Positions 17,239-25,965 of a DNA stretch of 64,000 nucleotides are shown here, in pieces; within the stretch, counting starts at the first letter, position 1; each line of letters opens with the position of its first letter. The stretch covers positions 53,843 through 117,842 of the forward strand of contig CAZJFS010000001.1 in the NCBI GenBank assembly GCA_964545075.1. Direction: 5' to 3'. The DNA comes from DAOPXV01 sp035352535. Lineage in GTDB: Bacteria; Muiribacteriota; UBA9980. A model generated the notes under the pieces. It was not told the origin of the DNA. It made no database searches and saw only the letters and a program-made list of their open reading frames with translations. The translations under genes and the position numbers were made by a program.

Positions 17239-18228
17239 TTAATAATCGTATTTTTTCTTTATTTCAAAGATATTGTCGAATATTTTATCGAGTTTAACTT
17301 TTCCGATCTTGTCGCGCGAATAATTGAAGGGTGAAAGGGTGAATCCTACATTTCCAACGTTATACGACACTTCATTAGCGTTATATTTGTCCGTTGAGAT
17401 ATCCTGCAAGAGATTAACTATGGCCGTATCAAGCCTTTTAATAACTGAAGTTATCACAAAGCCTTTAGCGATAGAGTCCTGGTCCGAATCGACGCCTATA
17501 ATATATTTTTCATTGGCGCGGGCGGCGTTGATCGAACCGAAACCCGAAGCGCCGGCGGCCGCGAAAACTATGTCGCATCCGCTTTTATACATCTCATCGG
17601 CGATGTCGAAACCGGCCTTTGAGTTTGAATAACCGTCATTGCCTTTAGATATCATTTTCGAGGAAACCGCGACCGAATTATTAATGATATTTACGGCGTC
17701 CCTGAAACCCTTTTCAAAATCCAATATCGGTTTTGATTCGCGGCCGCCTATGAATCCGACTTTTTTTGTTTCGCTGATCACTGATGCTACTACTCCGGCG
17801 AGATATCCGGCTTCATAGTTATTGAAAGTTATCGATTTAACGTTCTTTTTCTTAGACTTGCCGTCAATGACTATAAAATTTTTATTCGGAAAACGGTCCG
17901 CTATCTTATCGAAGGCCTCGGCGTAATAAAAACCTATGCCTATGATATAGTCATGTCCGCGCATAGCGCTGAATTTTATATATTCCTGAATGTATTCGTC
18001 GCTAAAAGGATACACGCGGGAAATTTTTAAATTTGGAAAAAGGCTCGACGCGGCTATAATACCGATCTCCGACATATGTATAAAAGGGTTCGCCGGATCG
18101 CCGACCGGCATAAAAAATATTATCGCGGCTTCTTTATTAGCTACCTGAGTCGCGGCCGAAAGCTTTGAAGCGCCAAAAGACGAGATAAATATCACGGCAA
18201 CGAAAAACAGGATCAACGTTTTTTTCAT
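17239..18228 (-). CDS. BMP/Med-family substrate-binding protein
   Basis: A 329-residue exported protein (signal peptide ending near L-S-A, residue 25) with the BMP (PnrA/Med-like) layout: V-x-F-I-G-G near residue 165, F-x-x-G-F-R-D-A-V, C-D-I-V-F-A-A-A-G-A-S-G-F-G near residue 222 and I-G-V-D-S-D-Q near residue 246. Relatives bind nucleosides for ABC importers, but no ABC ATPase or permease is adjacent, so it is an orphan here. AAGGAGTG precedes the ATG. A promoter lies at 18258-18287. Confidence 0.88.
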   Translation of the reverse strand: MKKTLILFFVAVIFISSFGASKLSAATQVANKEAAIIFFMPVGDPANPFIHMSEIGIIAASSLFPNLKISRVYPFSDEYIQEYIKFSAMRGHDYIIGIGFYYAEAFDKIADRFPNKNFIVIDGKSKKKNVKSITFNNYEAGYLAGVVASVISETKKVGFIGGRESKPILDFEKGFRDAVNIINNSVAVSSKMISKGNDGYSNSKAGFDIADEMYKSGCDIVFAAAGASGFGSINAARANEKYIIGVDSDQDSIAKGFVITSVIKRLDTAIVNLLQDISTDKYNANEVSYNVGNVGFTLSPFNYSRDKIGKVKLDKIFDNIFEIKKKYDY

Positions 18229-18257
18229 TCAATTCACTCCTTGAACTATTTTTAATA

Positions 18258-18287
18258 ATTTTATCATAATCGTCTTCATAATGTCAA
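18258..18287 (-). promoter_or_regulatory. Sigma-70 promoter for BMP protein gene
   Basis: On the minus strand, TTGACA (18287-18282), 18 bp spacer, TAAAAT (18263-18258). Confidence 0.6.
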
Positions 18288-18319
18288 AAATTATGCGATA
18301 TGGTCATAACTGCATGCCG

Positions 18320-19168
18320 CTATATCCGTATATTGCTTTTTTTGTTGAATGGCTTTTTATCGATCCGGTCGCTGAAAGCCTCGACGAGTTTCTTTTCCCA
18401 TATGAGACAGGCTTTATAATAACCAATTTTCCCAAGAACTTTAAAATATTGAGGCATTAGGCCGTTAAGCATGGCATGCCTTTGATAAGGCTTGGGCCCG
18501 TGAAAATGAATTATGGCGGCTTTACCAAGGCTTCCCCAGTACGGCTTCCAGTTATATTCGGGCGGAATGCGGTCATATTTGCCGGCATAGTAGGAACGAT
18601 AGGCGGCCTGATCATAAGATGAATTCACGAATTCATCCATGTTTTTTCTGATATGCGCCATAAAACCTGCGAGGGTCTTTCCGAGATTTTCAATATTCAT
18701 TATCATTACGCCCGTGTTCATGGCCGTATAATTAGACTTCGTAAATTCCGGACCGACCGTGAAATATTCAGGCTTTAATTTTTTAAAGTAATCGACGCAA
18801 TTTTTCATGAACATCACATCGCAGTCCGTATAGAGTACGAACTTATCCTTCCAACCGCGTTCAGCCATTATGGCCGGAATCTCGACCCTTAAAAACGCTC
18901 CCGTGGCGGCCGAAAAAGCCCAGGGCGTATTATCGATGCCGCTGGCGGACTTTATTTCATCATAAAAAGCGGTTCTTTTATTGATTATGGTGACGGGCTT
19001 ACCTTCAAGCCATTTCAATAGATGATTTCCATCGTCCTCGCCGTCGTATAGAAATACAGGCTCGAGGCATGGATTGTGCTTCATAGCGGTATAAAACGCT
19101 ACCTGCAGCATATTTGCGTAATAATCGAACGCCATGGAATCGCGTCCGAGCGCGAAAAACCATTTCAT
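18320..19168 (-). CDS. GT8-like glycosyltransferase
   Basis: A 282-residue protein with the features of GT-A fold, retaining GT8-type enzymes: F-L-Y-D-G-E-D-D near residue 40, V-L-Y-T-D-C-D-V-M-F (the metal-binding D-x-D) near residue 110, M-N-T-G-V-M-I-M-N near residue 150 and H-F-H-G-P-K-P near residue 235. It has no signal peptide or membrane helix. Its start overlaps the end of the upstream gene (19165-20088) by ATGA, so the two are translationally coupled. The sugar and acceptor are unknown. Confidence 0.75.
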   Translation of the reverse strand: MKWFFALGRDSMAFDYYANMLQVAFYTAMKHNPCLEPVFLYDGEDDGNHLLKWLEGKPVTIINKRTAFYDEIKSASGIDNTPWAFSAATGAFLRVEIPAIMAERGWKDKFVLYTDCDVMFMKNCVDYFKKLKPEYFTVGPEFTKSNYTAMNTGVMIMNIENLGKTLAGFMAHIRKNMDEFVNSSYDQAAYRSYYAGKYDRIPPEYNWKPYWGSLGKAAIIHFHGPKPYQRHAMLNGLMPQYFKVLGKIGYYKACLIWEKKLVEAFSDRIDKKPFNKKSNIRI

Positions 19169-20088
19169 CTCAGCTTCTCCATAAAATCGTTCTTAAAAAT
19201 ATTTCTTATGCTGCGGTAATAGCTTATACTATTCATTTTGGACGCGGCATAGTGATGCGCGACGGTATTTTGATTCACGGGACATGTAACGTGATCGTCA
19301 TCGAAAGCCGAGATCTGGTATCCGGTTCCAAGGCATTCAAATATATTCGAATACTTTGATATTATAAGCGCATGAAGCGTTTGTTCTATCCACCATTGGG
19401 CTATTTTGTTCTTTTCTATAAAAATCAGCTCAAGGTAATTTTCTATAAAATCCATTTCGTATATGTTTTTATCGGGAATAAAAACCAGCCCGGCGTTCAC
19501 CCGGTCCGTAATTTCAAAAGGAAATTTTGAACTCAGATATTTTATGGGCAAGGCATAAGCGTTAATGCTGTCGCGCATGAAAAACCCTCTTCCGGTTTCG
19601 ATACAGTTTATAATTTGCGAACAGTGGTTGAAAAATAAAATATCGGCGTCCATCATTAAATAGCCCGGAGTTGACGAAAGAAATAAAAAATCAAGAAGCT
19701 TGAGCGCAAAAATATGCCGGTTCCGGCCAAACCTGTATTCATTTGAAAATCTGTATCCTTTAAGAGCGCCGGCCATTTTTTCGTCGGCTTCTTTTTTGCT
19801 GATTATTTTACAGCCTGATAAATGCCGCTTGAGCGTTTCAACGCTTTTATCGTTTAAGGAACCATCGTCATGTATCACGAGCCGGCCGTCATATTTAGAG
19901 TGATAATAAAATGTTTTAAGACACCACAGGGCCGCCGCCACGTCCCTTTCACAAAGCAGCATATGGATCTCGTATTTATCAGCATCGTCAAACGAAACGG
20001 GAGGGGAATTCAATATCCGCTGGTTGTAGGAGCCGCACATGATATCGTTGCAGTCGGGTTCAAATTTATATTCGTTCATTGAATTCAT
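19165..20088 (-). CDS. Glycosyltransferase, DXD-type
   Basis: From ATG 20088 the protein has 307 residues. The centre has Y-L-M-M-D-A-D-I-L-F-F near residue 150, a D-x-D motif in a GT-A-type context, preceded by L-V-I-H-D-D-G-S-L and followed by R-V-N-A-G-L-V-F-I. It is related in plan to the downstream gene 18320-19168 and overlaps it by four bases. The promoter's -10 box ends 6 bp before the ATG and no Shine-Dalgarno site is seen, which points to a leaderless mRNA. An alternative TTG two codons upstream lies right next to the -10 box. Acceptor unknown. Confidence 0.7.
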   Translation of the reverse strand: MNSMNEYKFEPDCNDIMCGSYNQRILNSPPVSFDDADKYEIHMLLCERDVAAALWCLKTFYYHSKYDGRLVIHDDGSLNDKSVETLKRHLSGCKIISKKEADEKMAGALKGYRFSNEYRFGRNRHIFALKLLDFLFLSSTPGYLMMDADILFFNHCSQIINCIETGRGFFMRDSINAYALPIKYLSSKFPFEITDRVNAGLVFIPDKNIYEMDFIENYLELIFIEKNKIAQWWIEQTLHALIISKYSNIFECLGTGYQISAFDDDHVTCPVNQNTVAHHYAASKMNSISYYRSIRNIFKNDFMEKLR

Positions 20089-20094
20089 TCGCAA

Positions 20095-20123
20095 ATTATA
20101 AATAATTGAAAGGCCGTTGTCAA
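20095..20123 (-). promoter_or_regulatory. Consensus promoter abutting ATG (leaderless)
   Basis: On the minus strand, TTGACA (20123-20118), 17 bp, TATAAT (20100-20095). The ATG at 20088 is about where transcription should begin. Confidence 0.75.
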
Positions 20124-20154
20124 TAAAATTATTCGGCGGCGGTCTTGTTTTCCA

Positions 20155-20182
20155 TTGACAAATTATGTTCCACTGGTATAAT
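20155..20182 (+). promoter_or_regulatory. Sigma-70 promoter of trmFO
   Basis: TTGACA (20155-20160), 16 bp spacer, TATAAT (20177-20182). It is divergent from the glycosyltransferase promoter and leaves a leader of about 98 nt before ATG 20287. Confidence 0.75.
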
Positions 20183-20286
20183 ATGATCTTGTTTCTTCAA
20201 ATGTTTTTAATGTAAAATTTCGTCCGGTATTGTTTCAAATCAACTTTTATATAACGTTTTTCAAATTGAATTATAAAAAAAGAAAA

Positions 20287-21657
20287 ATGAACATTAAAAA
20301 GAAAAATTCTAAAATAACTATTATAGGCGGGGGGCTTGCGGGATGCGAGGCTGCATGGCAGGCCGCCAAACTCGGGGTCGAAGTCGATCTTTATGAAATG
20401 AGGCCGCTGGTAAAAAGCGGAGTTCATCGCAGCGATCATCTGGGAGAACTTGTCTGCACCGATTATCTGGGGCCTAAAGATTTTCCTGAAACTCAGTTTG
20501 AGATCGCTCTCAGCCATATGTTATTGCGTGAAGAATTAAGGACCATGGATTCGCTGATCATGGACTGCGCGGATAAAGCTAAAATCAATACTAAAAAATA
20601 TTTCGCGGTAAATAGAAACGATTTCGCGGTAAATATCACCAGACGTATTTCATCTCATCCGCTTATAAAAGTTATTAACGAAGAAATCAAAAAAATCCCC
20701 GAAGGGCCGGTGATAATATCGACCGGCCCGCTAACGTCATGCGACATGGCAAAGTCGATATCAGGATTCGCGGGCGCCGAAAATTTTTTTGGATTTGAAT
20801 CGTCCGCCCCGCTGATACATTCCGGCTCCATCGGCAACGGCGCAATGGTCCCTGAAGTCTATACCGACGAAAACGGGGCGGATCATGAATGCCTGTACTG
20901 CCGGATGAAAAAAGACGAATTTGAAAAATTTCACAAAGCCCTCGTAGAGGCCGTTCAGGTAAAAGCTCATGTTATTGAAAAAGTTTACATGGACGATATA
21001 ACGCTGCCAAAGCTTTCATGGATAGATCATCTGGGCGGAAAAGCGATCGAGGCCCTCGATAAAACAAGCCTGCTCGAAAAAGTTTTATCGCCGCGAGATA
21101 TGCCGTCCTTTAAAAGCGGCGCCGAAAAAGATTATGCCGTTTTAAAATTGATAAAAATGTATGGCCAGGACGCCTATAAAATGCTCGGATTTCAAACCAA
21201 ATTAAAATACGGCGAGCAGAAACGGGTCTTTTCGATGATTCCGGGGCTTGAAAACGCGAACTTTATTCGTTACGGCCACATGCACCTGAGCTGCTATATT
21301 AATTCCGGCCAGTGCCTGCCGACGCTTCAGCACAAAAGCAGAAACGATCTTTTCTTTGCCGGAGAAATAGCCGGAACCGACACGTATCTCGCCGCGGCCG
21401 GAACCGGCTGGATCGCGGGACAAAATGCCACGAGACTTATAAAAAATGAACCGCTTTTAATATTACCTCAAAACACTATGTTCGGAGCCTTGTGTTTTTA
21501 TCTGGCCTATTGCCCTCCGGATAAATTTCAGCCAATCTGCCCTACGCTATTTTTATTAAGACCAGCGCCTTCAACCGATGACCTTTCTAATTCAGAAAAA
21601 ATAAAATCTTTTTACCAAAAGTCTTTATCAGGCTTAAAAGAATACCTTGCCGGATAA
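20287..21657 (+). CDS. trmFO: FAD/folate-dependent tRNA (uracil-5-)-methyltransferase TrmFO
   Basis: From ATG 20287 the protein has 456 residues, normal for TrmFO. It starts with a dinucleotide-binding motif I-I-G-G-G-L-A-G-C-E-A-A, followed by Y-E-M-R-P, then E-L-V-C near residue 50, and ends with a conserved G-E-I-A-G...A-A-A-G-T-G-W-I-A-G-Q-N-A. TrmFO transfers a methylene group from 5,10-methylene-tetrahydrofolate to U54 of tRNA using FAD. The frame can be extended to TTG/ATG 20230, but the FAD motif then starts too far in. It stands alone, directly upstream of the biosynthetic cluster. Confidence 0.93.
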   Translation: MNIKKKNSKITIIGGGLAGCEAAWQAAKLGVEVDLYEMRPLVKSGVHRSDHLGELVCTDYLGPKDFPETQFEIALSHMLLREELRTMDSLIMDCADKAKINTKKYFAVNRNDFAVNITRRISSHPLIKVINEEIKKIPEGPVIISTGPLTSCDMAKSISGFAGAENFFGFESSAPLIHSGSIGNGAMVPEVYTDENGADHECLYCRMKKDEFEKFHKALVEAVQVKAHVIEKVYMDDITLPKLSWIDHLGGKAIEALDKTSLLEKVLSPRDMPSFKSGAEKDYAVLKLIKMYGQDAYKMLGFQTKLKYGEQKRVFSMIPGLENANFIRYGHMHLSCYINSGQCLPTLQHKSRNDLFFAGEIAGTDTYLAAAGTGWIAGQNATRLIKNEPLLILPQNTMFGALCFYLAYCPPDKFQPICPTLFLLRPAPSTDDLSNSEKIKSFYQKSLSGLKEYLAG

Positions 21658-21696
21658 TCACAAAATCGATTTTTTAGCCAGGTAACTTTTAACCAC

Positions 21697-21723
21697 TTGA
21701 CAAAGTTTAAATTATGATATAAT
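21697..21723 (+). promoter_or_regulatory. Promoter of the RiPP/NRPS cluster
   Basis: TTGACA (21697-21702), 15 bp spacer (short), TATAAT (21718-21723), giving a leader of about 55 nt before the precursor gene. Confidence 0.65.
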
Positions 21724-21741
21724 ATCTTTGTATGGAACGAT

Positions 21742-21762
21742 GCCGTTAAACTAAATAACGGC
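21742..21762 (+). promoter_or_regulatory. 5'-leader stem-loop of precursor mRNA
   Basis: GCCGTTA (21742-21748) pairs with TAACGGC (21756-21762), 7-nt loop, 9 nt upstream of the strong ribosome site AAGGAGGA (21772-21779). It has no T-run, so it is more likely an mRNA-stabilising element than a terminator. Confidence 0.5.
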
Positions 21763-21784
21763 GATATAGTTAAGGAGGATTTCG

Positions 21785-22093
21785 ATGGACGTAAAAAACC
21801 AATCAAAAAAGTATATGCAGGTAATCGCTAAATGTTGGTCAGACCCGGCTTTCAAAACTAGTTTTATAAAAGATCCGGCTAAAGTACTCAAAGAAAATGG
21901 CGTTGAAATGCCTGCCGGCATGAAACTGCATGCCGTTGAAAATACCGAAAAAGAATGTTACATAATAATTCCGCCGAAACCTTCAACCGAGCTCTCGGAC
22001 GATCAGCTTGATAAGGTCGCCGGTGGCGGCACTTGGGGAACTATAGGTTCCGCCTGCATCGCAACCGCTGGAACGGCTTATTGCCACGGTTAA
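21785..22093 (+). CDS. NHLP-type RiPP precursor peptide
   Basis: A 102-residue precursor. Residues 1-79 form a nitrile-hydratase-alpha-like leader: W-S-D-P-x-F-K near residue 18, I-K-D-P-A-K-V-L-K-E-N-G-V-E-M-P-x-G, then I-I-P-P-K-P and L-S-D-D-Q-L-D-K-V-A-G-G, with the double-Gly cleavage site at 80-81. The remaining 21-residue core (82-102) is rich in Gly and Ala and has Cys 91 and 100, Ser 89 and Thr 83, 86, 94 and 97 as possible substrates for azoline formation, plus Trp84 and Tyr99. A very strong ribosome site (AAGGAGGA) and a following attenuator fit high expression. The core is not one I recognise. Confidence 0.88.
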   Translation: MDVKNQSKKYMQVIAKCWSDPAFKTSFIKDPAKVLKENGVEMPAGMKLHAVENTEKECYIIIPPKPSTELSDDQLDKVAGGGTWGTIGSACIATAGTAYCHG

Positions 22094-22127
22094 TCCATAA
22101 GAATTAATACAGCAAAATAATCAAATG

Positions 22128-22175
22128 AAAAACGGCCATCGTTAAGAGGCATTAAGCCTGCTGATGGCTGTTTTT
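22128..22175 (+). terminator. Attenuator/terminator after precursor gene
   Basis: A 13-bp stem with one G-T wobble (22128-22140 with 22163-22175) encloses a smaller hairpin (AGGC 22147-22150 with GCCT 22156-22159) and ends in TTTTT. Since no new promoter is obvious before 22226, partial read-through would give more precursor than enzyme mRNA. Confidence 0.75.
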
Positions 22176-22225
22176 CATAGCATATGGCTTTTGATTTATT
22201 TATTTTTTGTTAAGGCGTTCATAAC

Positions 22226-24508
22226 TTGAATAAAAAAATTATTTTTAAAAACCACTTTCATGTCGAAATCATCGATTCCGATAGTTGCGTCATACTGGTT
22301 TCCGAAAATTCGAACTTTGTCCTGAAAGGCCGGCTTTATTGCCTCATCGCAAGAATGCTCGACGGTTCGAAAGACGCCGATGAAATAGTCGACGCGCTGG
22401 AAACCGAAGTTTCAGGGGCCGAGGTTTATTTCACGCTTGAAAAGCTCAAGCATAAAGGCTATATTACCGAAAAAAACGAAACCGTGTCTTCAACATTCGC
22501 CGCTTACTGGAGCCTTCTTGGCGTTTCCGAATTCAGCGCAAAAGAAGCGCTTGAAAACACGCTTATCAAATTAACGGCGATCGCTGATACAGATGTCGGG
22601 CCGCTTGAAGTCGCGATAAAAAACGCCGGCATGAGCGTCGAAGTATGCGGAACCGACAGCGCATTCGAAGGAAAGCACCGGGCAAGACAAATTATCGTGA
22701 TCGCGGCTCCTGATTATCTTTATCCTGAACTTTTCGAAATAAACAGAAACTCCATCAAAAAAAACATTCCATGGATGCTCATCAAGCCTTCAGGCGCGAT
22801 CATCTGGATCGGCCCTATTTTTATTCCGGGTAGGACCGGCTGCTTTGAATGCCTCGCTCAGCGCCTTAAAACCAATCGCGACATCGAAATGTTCATCCAA
22901 TCGAAAAAAAATGATCTTTCGCCTATCGTCACATCGAGAGGAACCATTCCGTCAAGCGTTCAAATGGCGTATCAGATGGCCGCCCAACAACTGGCGATCT
23001 GGGCGGTGCAAAACGAAGGAGCGAACCTGGCCGGACGCGTCATAAGCGTAAACACCACTACGCTTTTATCGCAGGAGCATATTTTAACGAAACGTCCGCA
23101 ATGTCCTGCCTGCAATATAGGTTCACCCGCGGATGAAAAACCTAACCCGCCCGTCCTGAAAAGCATAATCAAAGATACCGATTCACTTTACGGCGGCTGC
23201 CGGACGATGAGCCCGGAGGAAACTTTCAATAAATTTTCAAACCACGTAAGCCCTATAACCGGAGTGGTAAATTCCCTGGTCAAGGCCGAAAGCGGCAGCG
23301 ACGGAATCTTGAACGTTTACTTCGCCGGCCAGAATTCGGCGATGCGCAACAATAACATCATGGCGCTTCAAAAAAATCTGCGCAGCATGAGCGCGGGAAA
23401 AGGCATAACTGAAATAGCCGCCAAAACCGGTGCTTTATGCGAAGCAATTGAAAGATATTCAGGTCTTTATAACGGCAACGAGCCTAAAATAAAAACAAGC
23501 TATTCTAAAATAAAAGATCAGGCCGTTCTACCCAACGACTGCATGAATTACAGCGACGAACAATTTAAGAACAGGAACATAATAAACTCTCAAGGCCATC
23601 ATTTCCAGACGGTTCCGGAACCGTTCGATGAAAACGCCGTCGTCGAATGGACGCCATTTTGGTCGCTCGAAAAAAAAGAATGGCGTTACGTCATCTCCAG
23701 CTATTGTTACTACGGTTATCACGACCCCGAAGGGCATTTTTTTTCGTGGCCGAATTCGAACGGATGCGCGTCAGGCAATACACTCGAGGAAGCTATTCTA
23801 CAGGGATTTTTCGAAATAAACGAACGCGACGCTGTAGCCCTGTGGTGGTATAATATGATAAAAAGGCCTGCCGTGGACCTCGAAAGTTTTAACATCGCCT
23901 ATATCGAAAAATTATATTACGCGTATAAAAAGAAGAACAGGAAATTCTGGGTGCTCGACATTACCAGCGATACCGGAATTCCGACTTTTACGGCCGTCTC
24001 TTACAAGCCGGATTCGGACCGCGAAGAAATAGTTTTCGCCTTCGGGTCTCATTTCGACCCCAAAACGGCGCTTATAAGAGCGCTCACGGAAATGAATCAG
24101 TTCATGCCTTCCGTCCTCGAAGATTCTCCCGGCGAGTATTCATTCAAGGACCCGTTCGTAACGTCGTGGTGGAAGAACGCTAAACTCCGTAATGAATCAT
24201 ATCTGGCTCCGGATAAGACTCAGCCGGCCAGAAAGCTGTCGGATTTCAATGATATTTCGTCTAACGATATGCTCGCGGATATTAACCGGTGCGTGAATTT
24301 GATGGATGAGCGCGGCATGCGGACGCTTATACTGGACCAGACCCAGCCGGACGTCGGATTGAACGTGGTTAAAATCATAGTGCCTGGAATGCGCCATATG
24401 TGGCAGCGTCTCGGCCCCGGAAGGTTATACGACATACCAGTCGAAATGGGATGGCTCAAAAAACCTAAAAAAGAAAATGAAATGAATAAAACCGCCATTT
24501 TCGTTTAG
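22226..24508 (+). CDS. ThiF/E1-YcaO fused azoline cyclodehydratase (copy 1)
   Basis: A 760-residue fused TOMM cyclodehydratase. Residues about 1-90 form a winged-helix, PqqD-like recognition element for the leader peptide (F-V-L-K-G-R-L-Y-C-L-I...V-Y-F-T-L-E-K-L-K-H-K-G-Y-I). An E1/ThiF-like domain follows, with zinc Cys pairs C-x-x-C near residues 205 and 293. The YcaO domain has S-A-G-K-G and E-A-I-E-R-Y-S near residues 390-410 and G-C-A-S-G-N-T-x-E-E-A-I...E-R-D-A near 513-535. It would use ATP to cyclise Cys/Ser/Thr of the precursor to azolines. The C-terminus ends A-I-F-V without the usual P-x-P-x-P. TTG start, AAGG upstream. Confidence 0.9.
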   Translation: MNKKIIFKNHFHVEIIDSDSCVILVSENSNFVLKGRLYCLIARMLDGSKDADEIVDALETEVSGAEVYFTLEKLKHKGYITEKNETVSSTFAAYWSLLGVSEFSAKEALENTLIKLTAIADTDVGPLEVAIKNAGMSVEVCGTDSAFEGKHRARQIIVIAAPDYLYPELFEINRNSIKKNIPWMLIKPSGAIIWIGPIFIPGRTGCFECLAQRLKTNRDIEMFIQSKKNDLSPIVTSRGTIPSSVQMAYQMAAQQLAIWAVQNEGANLAGRVISVNTTTLLSQEHILTKRPQCPACNIGSPADEKPNPPVLKSIIKDTDSLYGGCRTMSPEETFNKFSNHVSPITGVVNSLVKAESGSDGILNVYFAGQNSAMRNNNIMALQKNLRSMSAGKGITEIAAKTGALCEAIERYSGLYNGNEPKIKTSYSKIKDQAVLPNDCMNYSDEQFKNRNIINSQGHHFQTVPEPFDENAVVEWTPFWSLEKKEWRYVISSYCYYGYHDPEGHFFSWPNSNGCASGNTLEEAILQGFFEINERDAVALWWYNMIKRPAVDLESFNIAYIEKLYYAYKKKNRKFWVLDITSDTGIPTFTAVSYKPDSDREEIVFAFGSHFDPKTALIRALTEMNQFMPSVLEDSPGEYSFKDPFVTSWWKNAKLRNESYLAPDKTQPARKLSDFNDISSNDMLADINRCVNLMDERGMRTLILDQTQPDVGLNVVKIIVPGMRHMWQRLGPGRLYDIPVEMGWLKKPKKENEMNKTAIFV

Positions 24509-24529
24509 TTATATTAAAAAGGATTCAGA

Positions 24530-25963
24530 ATGAATAAAGACTCGGATATTTTAAAATTTCGCGACGCGATTAATATTTCGGTGGTCTCCGGCGACGAAAT
24601 CATAGTGCAGGACGAGATGTTTTCGCTAAAAATCCAGAATTGCTCAAAAGCGATAAGCTGTTTTTTAGACGCGATAAAAAACAGCGGCGGAAGCGAAGAC
24701 TGTCTTTCGGAAATCGTTCTGGCCAATGGCGACAACAATGATCTGATGAACTTTTATTACTATCTTGAAAGGTTTTCAAAACTTTGCATGATATCCAGAA
24801 CGTTATGCGATAAAGGATTGAAAATGGTTACGCTAGAACCTATATCGCTTGGTTTTAAATGGAACGCTGAGCGCAAACTCGACGAAAATCAAAAACATGT
24901 GATGTCGCGGTTCGTCTTCTCTCGAAGAGACGGCGCGAAACATATATGCGAATCGCCTTTATCGCTGGCCCGTCTGGTGATCATCGATGAAAAGTGCGCC
25001 GATTTTCTTCATTTCCTCTCATCGCCAATAAGCCTTGACGGGCTATGCGCGAAACTCCCTTCGCTCACGAAGGAATTTATCGAATATTTTCTTGAAACGC
25101 TTTTCAATTCAGGGTTCGTCGTCCCGGTTGCCGATGACGGGACGAGCGTCGAGGATAAGAGCGAAGCGCTGTTGCAGTGGGACTTCCATGATCTTTTGTT
25201 TCACTCGCGGACGCGCATAGGCCGTCATAATTACCCGAACGGCGCGACATATCCTTATCTAAAAAAGATAGAGCCTCTTCCGGCGTATAAAGAGCCCATG
25301 ACCGAAAACGGCATTGATTTATACAAACCCGATATCGAAACGCTTAAATCCGAAGATTTTCCATTCACGCTCGTTTTAGAGCAGCGTCAATCGGTCAGAA
25401 CTTACTCCGACCGGCCAATAAAGATGGAACAGCTCGGCGAATTTTTATACCGGTCCTTCCGCATCAAGGAAGTGATCGACGCTCCGCCCGGCGAAGCCGA
25501 ATCATATCAGGTCGGCCGCAGGACCTACGCCGGCGGCGGCGCATGCTATGAACTTGAAATTTATCCGGTAATCAATAAATGCGAAGGGCTTGCGCGCGGA
25601 ATATATCATTATGATCCGTTGAACCACAGATTGCATCTTATAAATGATGATATGTTTTTCGTAGAGACGCTCGTACGGAGGGCGTCGATGTCCGCGGCCA
25701 AACTTTGCGTTCCGGAAGTATTATTCGCGATAACAGCCAGATTCGCTAGAATTTCATGGAAATACAGCGGAATGGCGTACGCCGCGATCTTAAAAAACGT
25801 GGGGTCATTATATCAAAATATGTATCTGGTCGCGACCGCCATGGACCTCGCCCCCTGCGCGCTCGGCAACGGCGAATCCGACGTCATCTGCAAAGCGGCG
25901 GGACTTGATTATATTTCAGAATCCGCCGTCGGCGAATTTATATTAGGCAATAAAAGGATTTAA
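24530..25963 (+). CDS. SagB-type FMN azoline dehydrogenase
   Basis: A 477-residue protein. The C-terminal 200 residues have the nitroreductase fold of SagB/ThcOx: R-Q-S-V-R-T-Y-S near residue 285 (FMN phosphate), Y-A-G-G-G-A-C-Y-E-L-E-I-Y-P near 330, G-I-Y-H-Y-D near 363, W-K-Y near 410 (the Lys-Tyr pair linked with azoline oxidation) and the final helices N-M-Y-L-V-A-T-A. The N-terminal 270 residues are less conserved and may hold another leader-binding winged helix. It should oxidise thiazoline/oxazoline rings to thiazole/oxazole. AAAGGA precedes the ATG; it is 21 bp after the first YcaO gene. Confidence 0.88.
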   Translation: MNKDSDILKFRDAINISVVSGDEIIVQDEMFSLKIQNCSKAISCFLDAIKNSGGSEDCLSEIVLANGDNNDLMNFYYYLERFSKLCMISRTLCDKGLKMVTLEPISLGFKWNAERKLDENQKHVMSRFVFSRRDGAKHICESPLSLARLVIIDEKCADFLHFLSSPISLDGLCAKLPSLTKEFIEYFLETLFNSGFVVPVADDGTSVEDKSEALLQWDFHDLLFHSRTRIGRHNYPNGATYPYLKKIEPLPAYKEPMTENGIDLYKPDIETLKSEDFPFTLVLEQRQSVRTYSDRPIKMEQLGEFLYRSFRIKEVIDAPPGEAESYQVGRRTYAGGGACYELEIYPVINKCEGLARGIYHYDPLNHRLHLINDDMFFVETLVRRASMSAAKLCVPEVLFAITARFARISWKYSGMAYAAILKNVGSLYQNMYLVATAMDLAPCALGNGESDVICKAAGLDYISESAVGEFILGNKRI

Positions 25964-25965
25964 TT

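Noticed and set aside
21785..22093. Lanthipeptide or Nif11-type precursor
   Set aside because: The leader has the nitrile-hydratase-alpha pattern and the neighbours are YcaO/SagB enzymes; no LanM, LanB or LanC gene is present.
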